From: Euschistus heros
Taxonomy: Eukaryota > Arthropoda > Insecta > Hemiptera > Pentatomidae
Direction: 5' to 3'
NCBI GenBank assembly: GCA_003667255.2
Contig: RCWM02000064.1
Span: 2,925,501-2,989,500 of the forward strand
DNA length: 64,000 nt
Of this stretch, positions 10,325 through 20,960 are shown piece after piece (within the stretch, counting starts at the first letter, position 1; every line of letters starts with the position of its first letter). The notes beneath the pieces are model-generated. The model searched no databases. It was not told where the DNA came from and saw nothing but the letters and a program-made list of their open reading frames with translations. Position numbers and translations under genes: made by a program.

Positions 10325-13250
10325 AGACTGACTGACTTCATTGCTGTATTAATCCTCAATATATACATTTACCTGCATTTACATCGCTAAATAGATTCAT
10401 TGCTTTCCTCCTCAACCAGTTTACGATCACTCCGTATAGGGTGTACACCAAGAAAAGCTATACTCAACAAACAATTACGAATTCATAAGTACAATGATAT
10501 GAAAACAAAATAAATTCTTTCCTTTTGTAAATAAAATAACAATCTTGGTAATCCTCTCACTGAGATAATAATATGAGACTACATTAACTAATTACATCAA
10601 GCACAAAACACCAAAAAAAAACAGAACAATTTTCCATTATATACACAGAGACACAGAGTCAACTTTCTTGAGACGTTGCTCTACAAAGTAGTAGAGAGAG
10701 AGTATCTGTCTACCTCATTATTTCCCAGAAATTTAATTATGTAAAAAAAATTAAAAACCGTACGGTATTAAATATGAGCAAAACGGGAAATAGGAAAACG
10801 AGAAAAACGAAACGAGGAATGAACTAAACGTGGAACGAATGAAACGAAAAGCAAAAATAACGAAGACCGCGTACAGCAAAAACTTGATAATTAAAGCTCC
10901 TTCAGCGGGATTTTTAATTGTTCTATGTGAACGTTTCTACGCTTCCGGGGGTCGTGAATATGTTAAATCGTGACCACGTTATGTTCTCGAATTGTTACTA
11001 CTTTGAAGAGTCCTTCATACCGTGTTATTTCCTTACTTCTATTTGACCCCACCTTTCGATATACAACAGTCCCGATCTTGACATCCTCCATAACGTCTCG
11101 AACTCTGAGGTTTTCCCGTGCCACTCTTCTGCTTTTCTCCGACATTGTCTTTCGCCGTATTCTTTCCCTCCTATCCATAAGTGCCACTCAATTTGCCACC
11201 AACTGCAACTTCCGATCTATCCAACCTCTCCTCCGATCTTCGTTATACCTCTTCCGATTCTCACTCTCCTTCCCCTTCCGACGTCCACTCACGAACCGAA
11301 TATTCCCCTTCTTCATTTCCTATCGCGTTAGCCTGTATCGCCCACGATACTCATTGCGCCGCAATGTTCTCCCTTCCCGGCTTGTAAACCATCTCCATAT
11401 TATACTCACTTAACAGTTCCTTCCACCCGGTGACCCTCGCCGACGACTCCTTTAATCTCCCTACCCACATTAGTGGACGGTGGTCCGTGAATACTTTGAA
11501 CTTCCGACCGAACACGTACGGTCTAAAGTGTTTGCCCTTCCACACTACTTCTAACAGCTCCCTTTCCAACGCGCCTCTATCTCTGTTAGACGTCTACTCA
11601 CGTACGCTACGCGCTGCTCCCCTTTATCATTTTCCTGAGATAACACTGCCCCCAATGCATACTCGCTGGCATCAGTTGTAACAGTGAATGCCTTCGTGAT
11701 AATCGGGAAATTTCAGAACCGGTTTTTCCTGAAGTCTCCTCATGCACTTCCTCTCGATCTCGGGAGTAATAACGATTTTTCGGCCCTTTTTAAGCAGATC
11801 GTTCAGGGGTACGATGTGTTTCGCCGTCTCCGGGAAAAACCTCCGGTATTAATTCAATGTTTCTAAAAGCCTGCAAATTCCTTTCACATCCGTCGGGATG
11901 ACCATCTTCCTTATTGCCTCTACCTTCTTCACATCTGGCCTCACTCCCTCTCTCGAAAATCGTATGCCCCAGAAAATTGATTTGATCCTGTCCCAATATC
12001 GACTTCTCTTCCAATAATTTCAACCTAAACTGTCTCAGTCTGTCAAAACCCGTCTTAAGTCCTCTACATGTCTTGTCTCGTCCTTGCTAAATATCAGTAA
12101 GTCATCTATATATATACTTGACATGTCCCTTCGTCCAGTCCCCGTAAAAAATATTCCATGGGTCTCTGAAAAGTGATTAGTGCCATTTTCAAGGTACCCC
12201 GCGTTTATATCCAGCGTGCTAAATACGGTTGACCCTCCTATTCTGTCCAATATGTCCTCAAACCGTGGAATGGGGTGCTTTCCATCTACCGTATTTCCAT
12301 TAAGTTTCCGAAAATCTAAGACCACCCGACATTTCTCCACTCCCTCCTCACTTTTATTTTTGACTGCCCTCAAATGACTATTGTATGGTGACGTACTGTT
12401 GACGATGATGCCCTGACTTTTCAGATTGTCGATTTCCTCCCGAATGTGCCGATGTAATACCTGGGGGTATCTCCGCTCCTTCACGTAGGTTACGCGTTCC
12501 TGTTTTAACGGGATTTCGTGTCCCGTTTCCCCGGTTGCACTCAAAGCATTCCCTTTTTTGTAAAACACATCCGAAAATTCTCCCTCCAACGTTAGTCGCC
12601 AATCTACCTTCCGGGTTACAACTCCCACCATCGCTAGATCTGGCTTTTTCACCTTCTCACACCGATACTCCATCGCTCCCATCACGATTGACCATCTCTT
12701 TTTTATCTTCATACTTTTTATCTCCATCCCAATCTTTGTTAACAGGTCGCACCCTATTATCCTCCAGTATTTACGCGACATGTTTTCCTCTACATGCACT
12801 CTTAAACATCCTCTCCCAACCCCCATCTATCCAACGAGATATCCGCTTCGCCCTCCACTCCACACGGACCGCTCAGAGTGACCAACTTACACCTACACGT
12901 TTGTACCCGCGGTGCTCTCTCTCCTTTACACTTCCAGTATCTACCTGGCATCTCTCTCCGCACCCCACTTTGATTGTGGGCAACCCACCACATCCACACC
13001 CGATACTATTGACATCTATGTGGTCGCCCCTCTCTCCTTACACTCTCCTCATTATTCATCCCGGTCTTTCCTTTCGACCACCGCTCGTCGCTCTTCGCTC
13101 CTCCGACCACTCTTGCCTGCCACCAGTCGTCCATCTCCCGGTTCGTTTCCCTCCTCCTCTGTGATAGAAAAATGGGTTAAGACTGTCTTTATTGCTTTAT
13201 TAACCCTCTATATATACATTTATCAGTGTTTATATCCTTAAATAGGATTA
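10325..13250 (-). mobile_element. Ty3/gypsy-type LTR retrotransposon remnant
   Basis: Minus-strand order: a Cys/His patch at about 12999-12802, protease-to-RT frame 12826-12035 (VVLDFRKLNGNTVDGKHPIP and VFSTLDINAGY in the RT, then SIYIDDLLIFSKDE, whose YIDD is the catalytic box), and RNase H at 11569-11351 (FKVFTDHRPLMWV, then EMVYKPGRENIAAQ). After a gap of only about 160 bp comes 11187-10963, whose GTVVYRKVGSNRSKE is like the region after integrase. The integrase itself is missing. The RT is also cut between the DINAGY and YIDD boxes, where a long stretch of palm is absent. Related but diverged sequences at about 10330-10395 and 13180-13250 (both with ATATATACATTTA) may be worn LTRs. The element cannot be autonomous. 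Confidence 0.8.
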
Positions 13251-13284
13251 TGTATAAGATATAACTTAATGTATAAGATATAAC

Positions 13285-13975
13285 TTTATTAATTATTAAA
13301 GGTGAAAGAAAAAAACTGGTCTTACTGTTTTTCAATATATTCTCCTCTGAGTTCAACACACTTAATACAACGCTTTGGTAACATTTCTATACCATGAAAA
13401 AAATAATTTTCTTCTTTGTTAAAAAAATGTTCTTCCACTACTGCTTGGAAAAATTGCGTAAAATTCCATTGCAGCAGTGAACTCGTTCCTGTTTTTGAGC
13501 AGCTGAAAGATGTTTTGGAACCCATCTTGCACTAACCTTGTTCTTATGCAAATTCTCTTTGATGATCCTCAAAACACTTGTTTTTGAAAGCCCCAACCTC
13601 GCTGTCATTTCCTTGTTTTTCAGTCGCAGCAGTCAGACAGAAATTCAGATTCCAGAAGTTGGATTGTTTCAAAGCTGACAGCTTCCAATGGGCGACCGGG
13701 ACGCGGGTCATATTCTAGACGTTCTCTCCCTAACTTAAATAATTTTTCCCATTCTTTCACTGTGGAATACGAGGGAGGACTGCCCGTATACACAATCCAA
13801 GCGCTCCTTAATTTGCGCAGAAGTAAGACCCTCTTTACAAAAGAATTTAATAACAGCACAGTACTCGAGTTTGAACATTGTAAAAATTGAGTTTCTTTCA
13901 AGGCTGGACACTGACTGACAGGACTGAGGAAGTGCGGGCGATGGGTATGGAGTGAGCAGGCATGGACCTGCATAG
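13285..13975 (-). mobile_element. Mariner-type transposon remnant
   Basis: Minus-strand 13973-13620 contains VKEWEKLFKLGRERLEYDP followed by RPGRP, the end of the mariner N-terminal helix-turn-helix domain and the GRP linker. Minus-strand 13525-13322 ends IKCVELRGEYIEKQ, the typical mariner transposase C-terminus. The catalytic core between them is largely absent, so this is an internally deleted copy. Its outer edges were not resolved, although the GGTGAAAGAAAAAAACTGG stretch near 13301 is close to one end. Confidence 0.7.
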
Positions 13976-14029
13976 GCGTGCAGGTCCCGGCACGTTTGAC
14001 GTAGGGGAAGCAGGAAATGCCGGAATCTT

Positions 14030-15668
14030 AGAATAGAATAGAATAGAAAAACAAATTTTATTCTGGGACAAAGTCCCTTAAGAATAATAGTTTCATGACA
14101 GAACTTAAGTTATATCTGGCCTAGAGAGGATAAATTACATAATAAAATAAAATAATTAAAAGTAAATACAATTTTACAATAAAATAAGTAATAAAATGAA
14201 ACAAAAATCTATACGCATATATAAACACATACACGATACCTACATACATAAGCTATATTTACAATCAGTAAAAGAAAAAATATTATATAAGAAATTGATT
14301 AAACAATATATTTTTGATGTTGAATCTAGTAAAGGATGAAAAAAGAGTAAAAATGAAAATTATTTCAATGATAGACAAAACATTATCATATGAAGATTGT
14401 TTAAAAAGGCTAAACTTTTATATCTGATATCCTTGGGTGAAATTTATTAAAGCATCTATATAATTAGATAGCATCCGACTGGAGGGAGGAAAGGTGGTGG
14501 AAGAGGAGTGTTTAAAAAGTTCCCAGGGAGGATGCATTACGGATAGAAGGAGGAAGAGAATTCCAAAGAATAGTGGAGCGGGCAAGAAAGGAACGTTGGA
14601 AAGCAGTAGTTCTGTAGGATGGGGTGTAGAGATCGGAGAGACGGGACCTTGTATGCAATGATTGGATTGAGGACTTGAAATGTAGGATACTGTGAATAGA
14701 CGGAGGGTTATGTGTGTGGGTTAAAAGGCGAAAGCCAATTTAACCCGGTGTAAAGATGGGACACATGAGAGTGTCTCGAGGTTCCAAAAACAAATCTTAT
14801 GAAACAGTTCATGATACACTTTAGTCTATCTTCAAGAACCATCGAGAGTCCACCATAAATCACACATCCATAGTCAAATTGGGGGAATATGAGGGAGGAT
14901 ACTAGGAGTTCACGAGTGGAGTAGGTGTCGGGAACGGTGGAATAATTTTAGGATGCCAATCGATCGTTGGGAGATTTGAGCAATGTGGGGTTTCCAGGAA
15001 AGGTTTTGATCGATTGTTAAACCTAGGTTTTTTAACAGAGGAGAGGAAAGATATAGGGTGACCATTTAGGAATAAAGTAGGGAAGTTGGTATTCGATCGA
15101 AGGAGGGAATGGGATCCTATTGCGATTGCTTGAGTTTTAGCTGCATTTAAAGTCAATTTATTCAGGAATGCCCAGGCACAGATTTCATCCAGGTCTTGCT
15201 GAATTTTGGAAAATGCAGTTGATAGCTCGGCTGGAGGAAAGGAAAGATAAATTTGAGAATCATCGGCGTAAAGGTGGTAGGAAAATTATGAATGGAGTTA
15301 GATCATTTATATAGGAATTAAACAAGAGAGGAGAAATGCTGGATCCTTGAGCTACGCCTGATCGCAAAGTGAGGAAAGAGGATGAACCTTGGTTGGGAAT
15401 GGTAACTGATTGAGAACGGTGGGAAAGGAATGAATGAAACCACATGAGAGCGCTATTGGAGAAGTTTAGAGATTTCAGTTTGGAAAAGAGGATTGTGTGG
15501 TCTAAGGAATCGAAGGCCTTGGAAAAGTCTAGGAGTATGAGGATAGTTAATTCTTTTTTATCCATTGCAGCCTGGATGTCACTGATGATTTTGGTGAGAG
15601 CGGATTGAGTAGAATGGCCGGGGCGGAAACCGGATTGGAACGGGTCAAGTAAATTGGAATCTTCGAGG
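14030..15668 (-). mobile_element. LINE fragment with degenerate reverse transcriptase
   Basis: Minus-strand 15565-15260 holds ILILLDFSKAFDSLDH, RSQSVTIPNQGSSSF and GVAQGSSISPLLFNSYINDL, three standard non-LTR RT boxes. Minus-strand 15156-14902 holds LNAAKTQAIAIGS, the post-catalytic motif. About 14620-14480 reads like the LWNSLP..IR end of this LINE type. The 3' end at about 14025-14100 has GAATA repeats and a GGGACAAAGTCCCTTAAGAATAAT block, whose relatives lie near 31805 and 50735. Stops and deletions make it inactive. Confidence 0.8.
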
Positions 15669-15670
15669 TA

Positions 15671-15868
15671 TTAACTTATGGAACTTACTACGTATAGTCT
15701 GTAGCCCCACTGAGAAAATTTAATTATTAACCGTTTGTCAGCTCCTTTCTTTATTACCCTTTTGTAAATGCAAGGATTAACTTTGCGTAAATAGCATTCT
15801 GTTGAATGTGGATTGCAACATAGCTGTTCTATGGTGCCTATGGAGTTTTTATATCTTATAACACCCAC
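15671..15868 (-). other. Exon-like minus-strand frame of unknown function
   Basis: A 65-codon open frame contains EQLCCNPHSTECYLRKVNPC, four Cys in a short span, followed by a basic stretch. A possible acceptor (AAACCAG) lies just upstream on the minus strand, and a strong GTAAGT donor lies near its end at about 15688. It directly abuts the LINE edge. I do not recognise it. It could be an isolated exon, a transposon piece or chance. Confidence 0.2.
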
Positions 15869-16462
15869 CTGGTTTAATTTCTATAAAATTAATTTGTAGT
15901 TTTGAGGGTTGCTTGCATAGAACCAACCATCGACCTCGTTGAAATACGCAGATTAATTAGCTGAATCATTCCATTGAGTAGGAAATCAATAGGCAATAGA
16001 AGCTGGCAATGTTTCAACAATATTCATTACCACGCAGTTCTATTTCATTACCGTCCTTTATACCATGTTTCTAATAAAAAAAACAGAAGCTCTATATTCT
16101 GATGCGGATGGAAAAATGATGGTCTACTACGACCTACAGCTTTGAATTCGTCAAATCAATGGGAGAGTGAAAAAACAGCGAGTGAGGAAAACCATTAATT
16201 TTATTTTTATAAATCATCACTTTTATCCAAGAAGATCTCTCACCCGGTTCAAGGTAACTCCATATGGATTTGTTAAAGAAGATATTGGATCTTAGCCTAT
16301 TATTTAACGTTTAAAATTACAGCTTCATCCCAGTAACGTCACATTTTATGGTTTATTGACAATAATAATTATCCTAGGTGATCCTCCTATCTGATCTACG
16401 TATTAAGATACTATAATAACGCTACTGATACTGATATCTAGCCTAATAATGATTCCCGTTGG

Positions 16463-16470
16463 TATAAATA
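16463..16470 (+). promoter_or_regulatory. TATA box of cysteine-rich peptide gene copy 2
   Basis: TATAAATA lies 31-38 bp before the ATGATG start at 16501, nearly the same spacing as in the minus-strand paralogue. The 5' leader would be very short if transcription begins 25-30 bp downstream. Confidence 0.5.
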
Positions 16471-16500
16471 CAATATAATTGAATTGAACTATATTACGGA

Positions 16501-17943
16501 ATGATGTTATATCTCAAGTTGGTTCTCTTCTTAGCTGCGATGGCCTTCACGCACAGCCTATTGGCTGAGGAGCCTAAAGGTCTCTTTCTCTTTATCCTTT
16601 TTCCAATATTTTCTTAAAGTATAATTATAAGTTGCATTGCTAAAATAAATAACTTATAGTGTACAGTACTTTTTAATTCAGTGTATAGAATATTGTAAAG
16701 TAAAGTGTGAGTAGTAGAGTGGTTCAAGCGCTAGACTACCGGGCCCGAGTTTATGCTGAAGGCAGAAAATTTATATTCCGTTATTTTAGCCGTGGATCGT
16801 CTTCGGGGCGAGGTTAAGCGGGAATTCGGCCAAATCTCGTTTCACAACTGTTAGTCTTTTCATCACCCTTCACCTGTTGTTGTGGTATGGGTTCTTTTTT
16901 TTTTTTTTTTTGTTAGTACAGATGTATAGATTACTGTAAAATATTTTATATCATTCTATTCATACACCAAGAAAGTAGCTTTAAAACGATACAACCGAAA
17001 TATGTGATCAGATGAATACGGTCAAGTGTAAGGTTGGAATGCTTTATTAAAGAATATGCATGTTTATAGACAAGGGATAGAGTTAATCAGCGATGCAGAA
17101 CTAAACCAAAGAACTAGGCCTCAGGTGGGTTGCCTAAGATATAACGGGTAAAAACCTGTATACACCCAGAAGGAAAGTTGGGTTAAATGTATATGTTCAA
17201 TTATTTTTTTTATTTTCAAGTTGATATATTCCTACTTATGATACTTGATATTACTATTTATGGGCCTCGAGATTAGAGTCTCGGATTCAAATTTGGGATT
17301 TAGAGAGGTGGTGGTTACAACACGCCTGGGAGTGGGTTGACACTTTTCGGCGAAGTGCGTGTTGGAAAGAGTAGCTACTCCACCTTGGTTCAGTGCATAG
17401 CTGGAATGAATTTGTTAGCTCCCACCCTGGCAGATTGGTCTGTGAGGGGAGGGTTGGAGGCTAGTACCTTCTATATTAGTAATAACCTCCAGAGGCATCA
17501 CTTTCGCAATAAAGGCTATGATAATAATAACACTATTATATTTTAAAAATCATATAATTATATTATATCATAAAGTTTAGAATTACAAGAAGCATTATGA
17601 AATTCTTAGCAGATGAAGACCAGGTTTTTGTCTCCCTTTCACCTTTAAGCCGTATAAAATTTGTATGGCCTTTAAAAAATATGATACATAAAATGTTGCC
17701 ATTAAAATTATAAGTTTATACTTACTTGACTTTATTTCCATAAAAATGTATGCCACAGTTAGAGCAAAAAAAAAAAAAAGTTTATGTTTGATTTCAAATT
17801 TAAAACTAAGTTTGTATTGATATTCAATTGTATATATTTTTTTTAAAGGAGGCCTGCTCTATAAGCAAGCATGTGGTGCTAAGTGCTGTCCCGTTAATTA
17901 TACCTGCTGCAACTCAAAATTTTGCTGTTCTCCCCATGCGTAA
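16501..17943 (+). CDS. Small secreted cysteine-rich peptide, copy 2
   Basis: Two exons, 16501-16579 and 17849-17943, joined in phase 1, give 57 residues. Exon 1 encodes MMLYLKLVLFLAAMAFTHSL, a signal peptide, then LAEEPK and a GTCTCT donor (weak). Exon 2 follows a pyrimidine-rich TTTTTTTTAAAG acceptor and reads CGAKCCPVNYTCC, NSKFCC, SPHA, stop: spacing C-x3-CC-x5-CC-x4-CC. It shares intron phase, MM start, CCPVN core and seven mature Cys with the gene at 4928-6252, but lacks its long acidic linker and basic tail. The secretory route is well supported. The function is unknown: a short granulin-like fold, an inhibitor or a toxin-like or antimicrobial peptide are all possible. SINE-like sequence fills part of the intron. 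Confidence 0.75.
16705..16870 (+). repeat. tRNA-derived SINE-like fragment
   Basis: GAGTAGTAGAGTGGTTCAAG resembles a Pol III A box, followed by a CTTCGGGGCGAGGTTAAGCG block close to the CCTTCGG....ACGT body seen in the clearer SINE near 38010. It lies in the intron of cysteine-rich peptide gene copy 2. Confidence 0.4.
17262..17540 (+). repeat. SINE-like element with (ATA)n tail
   Basis: A GC-richer block with GGTGGTGGTTACAACACGCC and a run of ATAATAATAA at 17519-17530 looks like the body and simple-repeat tail of a SINE. The 69-codon frame across it is not protein-like and is left uncalled. Confidence 0.45.
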
Positions 17944-18027
17944 GCCATTTGTTATTTATTTAAGATATTTTCCGTATATTTGGCTATATGTATGACAAAA
18001 AATTTTATATATATATAAGCAAGCTAT

Positions 18028-18260
18028 ATATTTTTTTATTTATTTATTAATTTATAAGCAGGGCCATGCCTTATACAAAGGAGCTCGGTTATTTATTATG
18101 TACCATGAAATAAAATACAAATCAATACAACTACAAATATTATGTACATTATAATACTAAAAAGATAATAATACCAATAATATACAAAAAAAAACTTTAA
18201 ATATAACTAAGAATTAAGTACAAAGAATAAGAAGTAAATAAAAGTCTCTTAATTTAAATA
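18028..18260 (-). mobile_element. Probable retroelement 3' end
   Basis: TTTATTTATTTATTAATTTATAAGCAGGGCCATGCC begins here in pieces: a T-rich simple repeat, then a GC-richer block. This is the usual look of a minus-strand LINE 3' tail. No protein remains. Confidence 0.3.
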
Positions 18261-18394
18261 ATAAACAATACCTAATATTTACTCTTTTTTATTTCATTTT
18301 TAAACCTTTAAACTTTATCAAAGATCATATTTGAATATCCCTACTTTATATGGATGTACTTCTATTGTGATAAACACTATTGTGTTTAATAAGG

Positions 18395-20960
18395 TTCTTG
18401 AGGTTCAGTCAATTAATAGAACCAACTATTTTGGCGACGTTTCGGGATTATAATCATCTACAGTTAAAAAACTAAACCAAAGAACTAGGCCTGATAATTA
18501 TTGGAATTGCAATAAAATATACAAGTTACACATGTTGTTTCAAAACCAAGTTAGCTACAATGTAAATATATAAAATCATGCATTAGAATATTTACTTCAT
18601 ATAATTACAAAATATGCTGGAATATGAAACTACTTACAATGTTACTGGTGGATATGGTATCGAATACTAAATTATAACAATTCTAGTACACAAATGACCT
18701 GGGGAATTTCAGAAAAACAGTTAAAGGTAGGGAGGGATTTTTCGAAACTGGCGGTCTGAGTCTTTCTGTTAGTGATTGTATGTATGGAATTGTGTAATAT
18801 CTTTTATTGTTAATTTTATGATGTTTATCCTGTGTATTTGTTTGTTTTAGTAGATTGCAAATGAGTCTGTGTGGGTACCCATTTATTAAAAGGAGGTCTA
18901 CTACTTTATATTACGCGGTTTGTTTATGTTTTACTGTGAATTATTTTATTGCAAGATTTATTAAATTTTTTGTGGTGTTGATTTTATAACTTTTGGGGCA
19001 TTGGCTGGTATAATGTAAATATCTTCCATAATGTATAGGTTTTTTTCACCATTCTGTTTCTATTGTTCCATTAGGGTTCCAAATTAAAAGTACGTTTCGA
19101 TAAAGAATTTTGTTTTCATATTCACATTCCATCGTAATATTTAGTCTATGCGATAATTTGTTAGATTCGGCTAAAATTATTTCGTGTTTATTGTCTTCTG
19201 TAGGCATGGCGGTAAGGATGTCATCTACGTATTAAATAGGAATAGAATGTTATAGGGGATTTTGGGGACTGAGTCTAGGAGATACTCTAAATATATGTCT
19301 GTTATAATTGGAGCGATTGGGGATTCCATTGGGCACCCATACATTTGAATGTAAATGTTTTCATTAAATTGAAAGTTCCCAGGCACTCCAATCCCATATC
19401 ATATGCCTTCAAGAATGGTGTCAAAAATGGAGAATCAAAACAAATTCCATCAAATAACCTTCACCTTCCTTTTAATGAATTTCCACTAATCCCTGTTGAA
19501 CTGATCCGCTACTTAGGACTCTATCTGGACAATGTCTTACTTGGAATCCACATACAAGACCAAAACGACAAGAAACTGCCCGTCGTTTTCGACTACTTTA
19601 ACATTTACTTGACAAACGTCTCGTTCAAACCTTCTAATTAATCACAAAAGACTCATTTACATAACAGTAATTACACCAATTTAGACATACGGAGGTGAGC
19701 TTTGGAGCTCCACTAAACCATCTAATTCTTCTCGTATCCAATCCTTACAATCCAAAATCCGTAGACAAATTCTAAATGCTCCTTACTTCGTCACAAACAA
19801 ACTTATCCACAAAGATCATAATATACCTTACGTTTCTGTTTTAGCTCAAAGAATCTATCCTTTCATAGCAAACTCCTCAACCATTCAATTCCATTAGCTT
19901 CTCAATCGATTCCAGGTTAACCTAAAAAGAGGATGGCCTCGGTACCTTCTAATATAGTACTTGATTATATATAACCTTTCTAAGTGCTACCAATGGGTAG
20001 TTGCTTTAAAAACAAGTGACGTGTCATTTTTATCAATATCATCATATTTACTTGATGTATTATATTTTTATATTATATATACAGTTGTAAATTTCAATAA
20101 ATATCTAAAAAAAATTGAAAGTGAGCCCTTTCAGTCAGTACACAGAGCCAATGATTTAAGGGATTAGTGTGTGTGTTCGTGCCATTGTTTTCCGATTATT
20201 GTTTTTACTTTTGTGGTGGAGATATTAGTAAATAACGAGGATGCGTCTAATGACACTATTTTATAGCCCTGTGGAATCCGGATGTTAGATATTTTATTAT
20301 AGAATTCAAATGTATATTTGACATTATATTTATCCGTGGACAAGTTATATAATATATAAGTTAGGTATTTTGATAGTTCGTACGTGAGAGAATTAATAAA
20401 GGAAACAATAAGTCTCACCGGGTTACCATTTTCATGATTTTTTATCACTGAATATAGTTAAGGAGATGTTGGGGGAATTTATTACAAGTTTAAGGTATGT
20501 TTTGTAGTTTTAGTTTTGCTAATGTTGTGCTGTATCCTTTATAAATTTGTATGTTGGATTTGTACCAATATTTTTGTAAGTTTTCTTTCATAGAGTGTTT
20601 GTTTTGTAACTGTAAGGGAAAAACTTTTGGAAATTCCCATCCTTAACCCTTTTTTTTCTGAAATTCACCAGTTCACTTGTATACTAGCATTTTTATATGT
20701 AGTACTAGATACCAATAGCATATCCATTAGTAAAATTGTAAGTTATTTCTTACTCCTCCAGATTTTGTAATTATATGTAGTATCTATTCTAACGCGTTTT
20801 TAAATATTTATATTGTAGCTAACTTTATGTTCTGAAATAACCTGTGTAATGTATTTTATTTTTATGCTTTTTCACTGTAGGACATGATTATGAGAACAAT
20901 ATTGTCTCTAAACGTCGCCAAATTAGTTGTTTTTATATGATTTAACTCCAAATGCTTAAG
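18395..20960 (-). mobile_element. Penelope-like element, copy 1, interrupted
   Basis: Minus-strand 20448-20164 reads NPVRLIVSFINSLTYELSKY and VSLDASSLFTNIS, the N-terminal RT boxes of Penelope elements; about 19345-18900 holds the YGCPMESPIAP box and downstream palm, with stops. The ends carry a TTTTGGCGACGTTTC block (about 18430) and its inverted form (about 20905-20925), the terminal repeats usual for this class. The GIY-YIG region is poorly preserved. A Jockey fragment in the opposite orientation splits the RT at about 19365-19965. A second copy lies at 34940-37770. Confidence 0.75.
19365..19965 (+). mobile_element. Jockey-type LINE fragment inside the Penelope-like element
   Basis: Plus-strand 19345-19641 includes IRYLGLYLDNVLLGIHIQD, the YLG..LD box that follows the Jockey RT. 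After a frame break, about 19690-19850 reads YGGELWSSTKPSNSSRIQSL and then ILNAPYFVTN, the usual end of the ORF2 protein. It is truncated on both sides and dead. Confidence 0.75.

Noticed and set aside
10970..11413. 147-codon plus-strand frame
   Set aside because: Antisense shadow of the gypsy RNase H and tail region.
12535..13164. 209-codon plus-strand frame
   Set aside because: Antisense shadow of the gypsy protease-RT region; composition is Ser/Pro/Leu-rich with no motif.
18395..18480. Hammerhead ribozyme in the Penelope-like terminal repeats
   Set aside because: The reversed end contains GAAACGTCGCC near a TGATTA motif, which recalls a hammerhead core, but I could not fold a proper three-stem structure by eye. 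A covariance search (for example with the hammerhead models) would decide.
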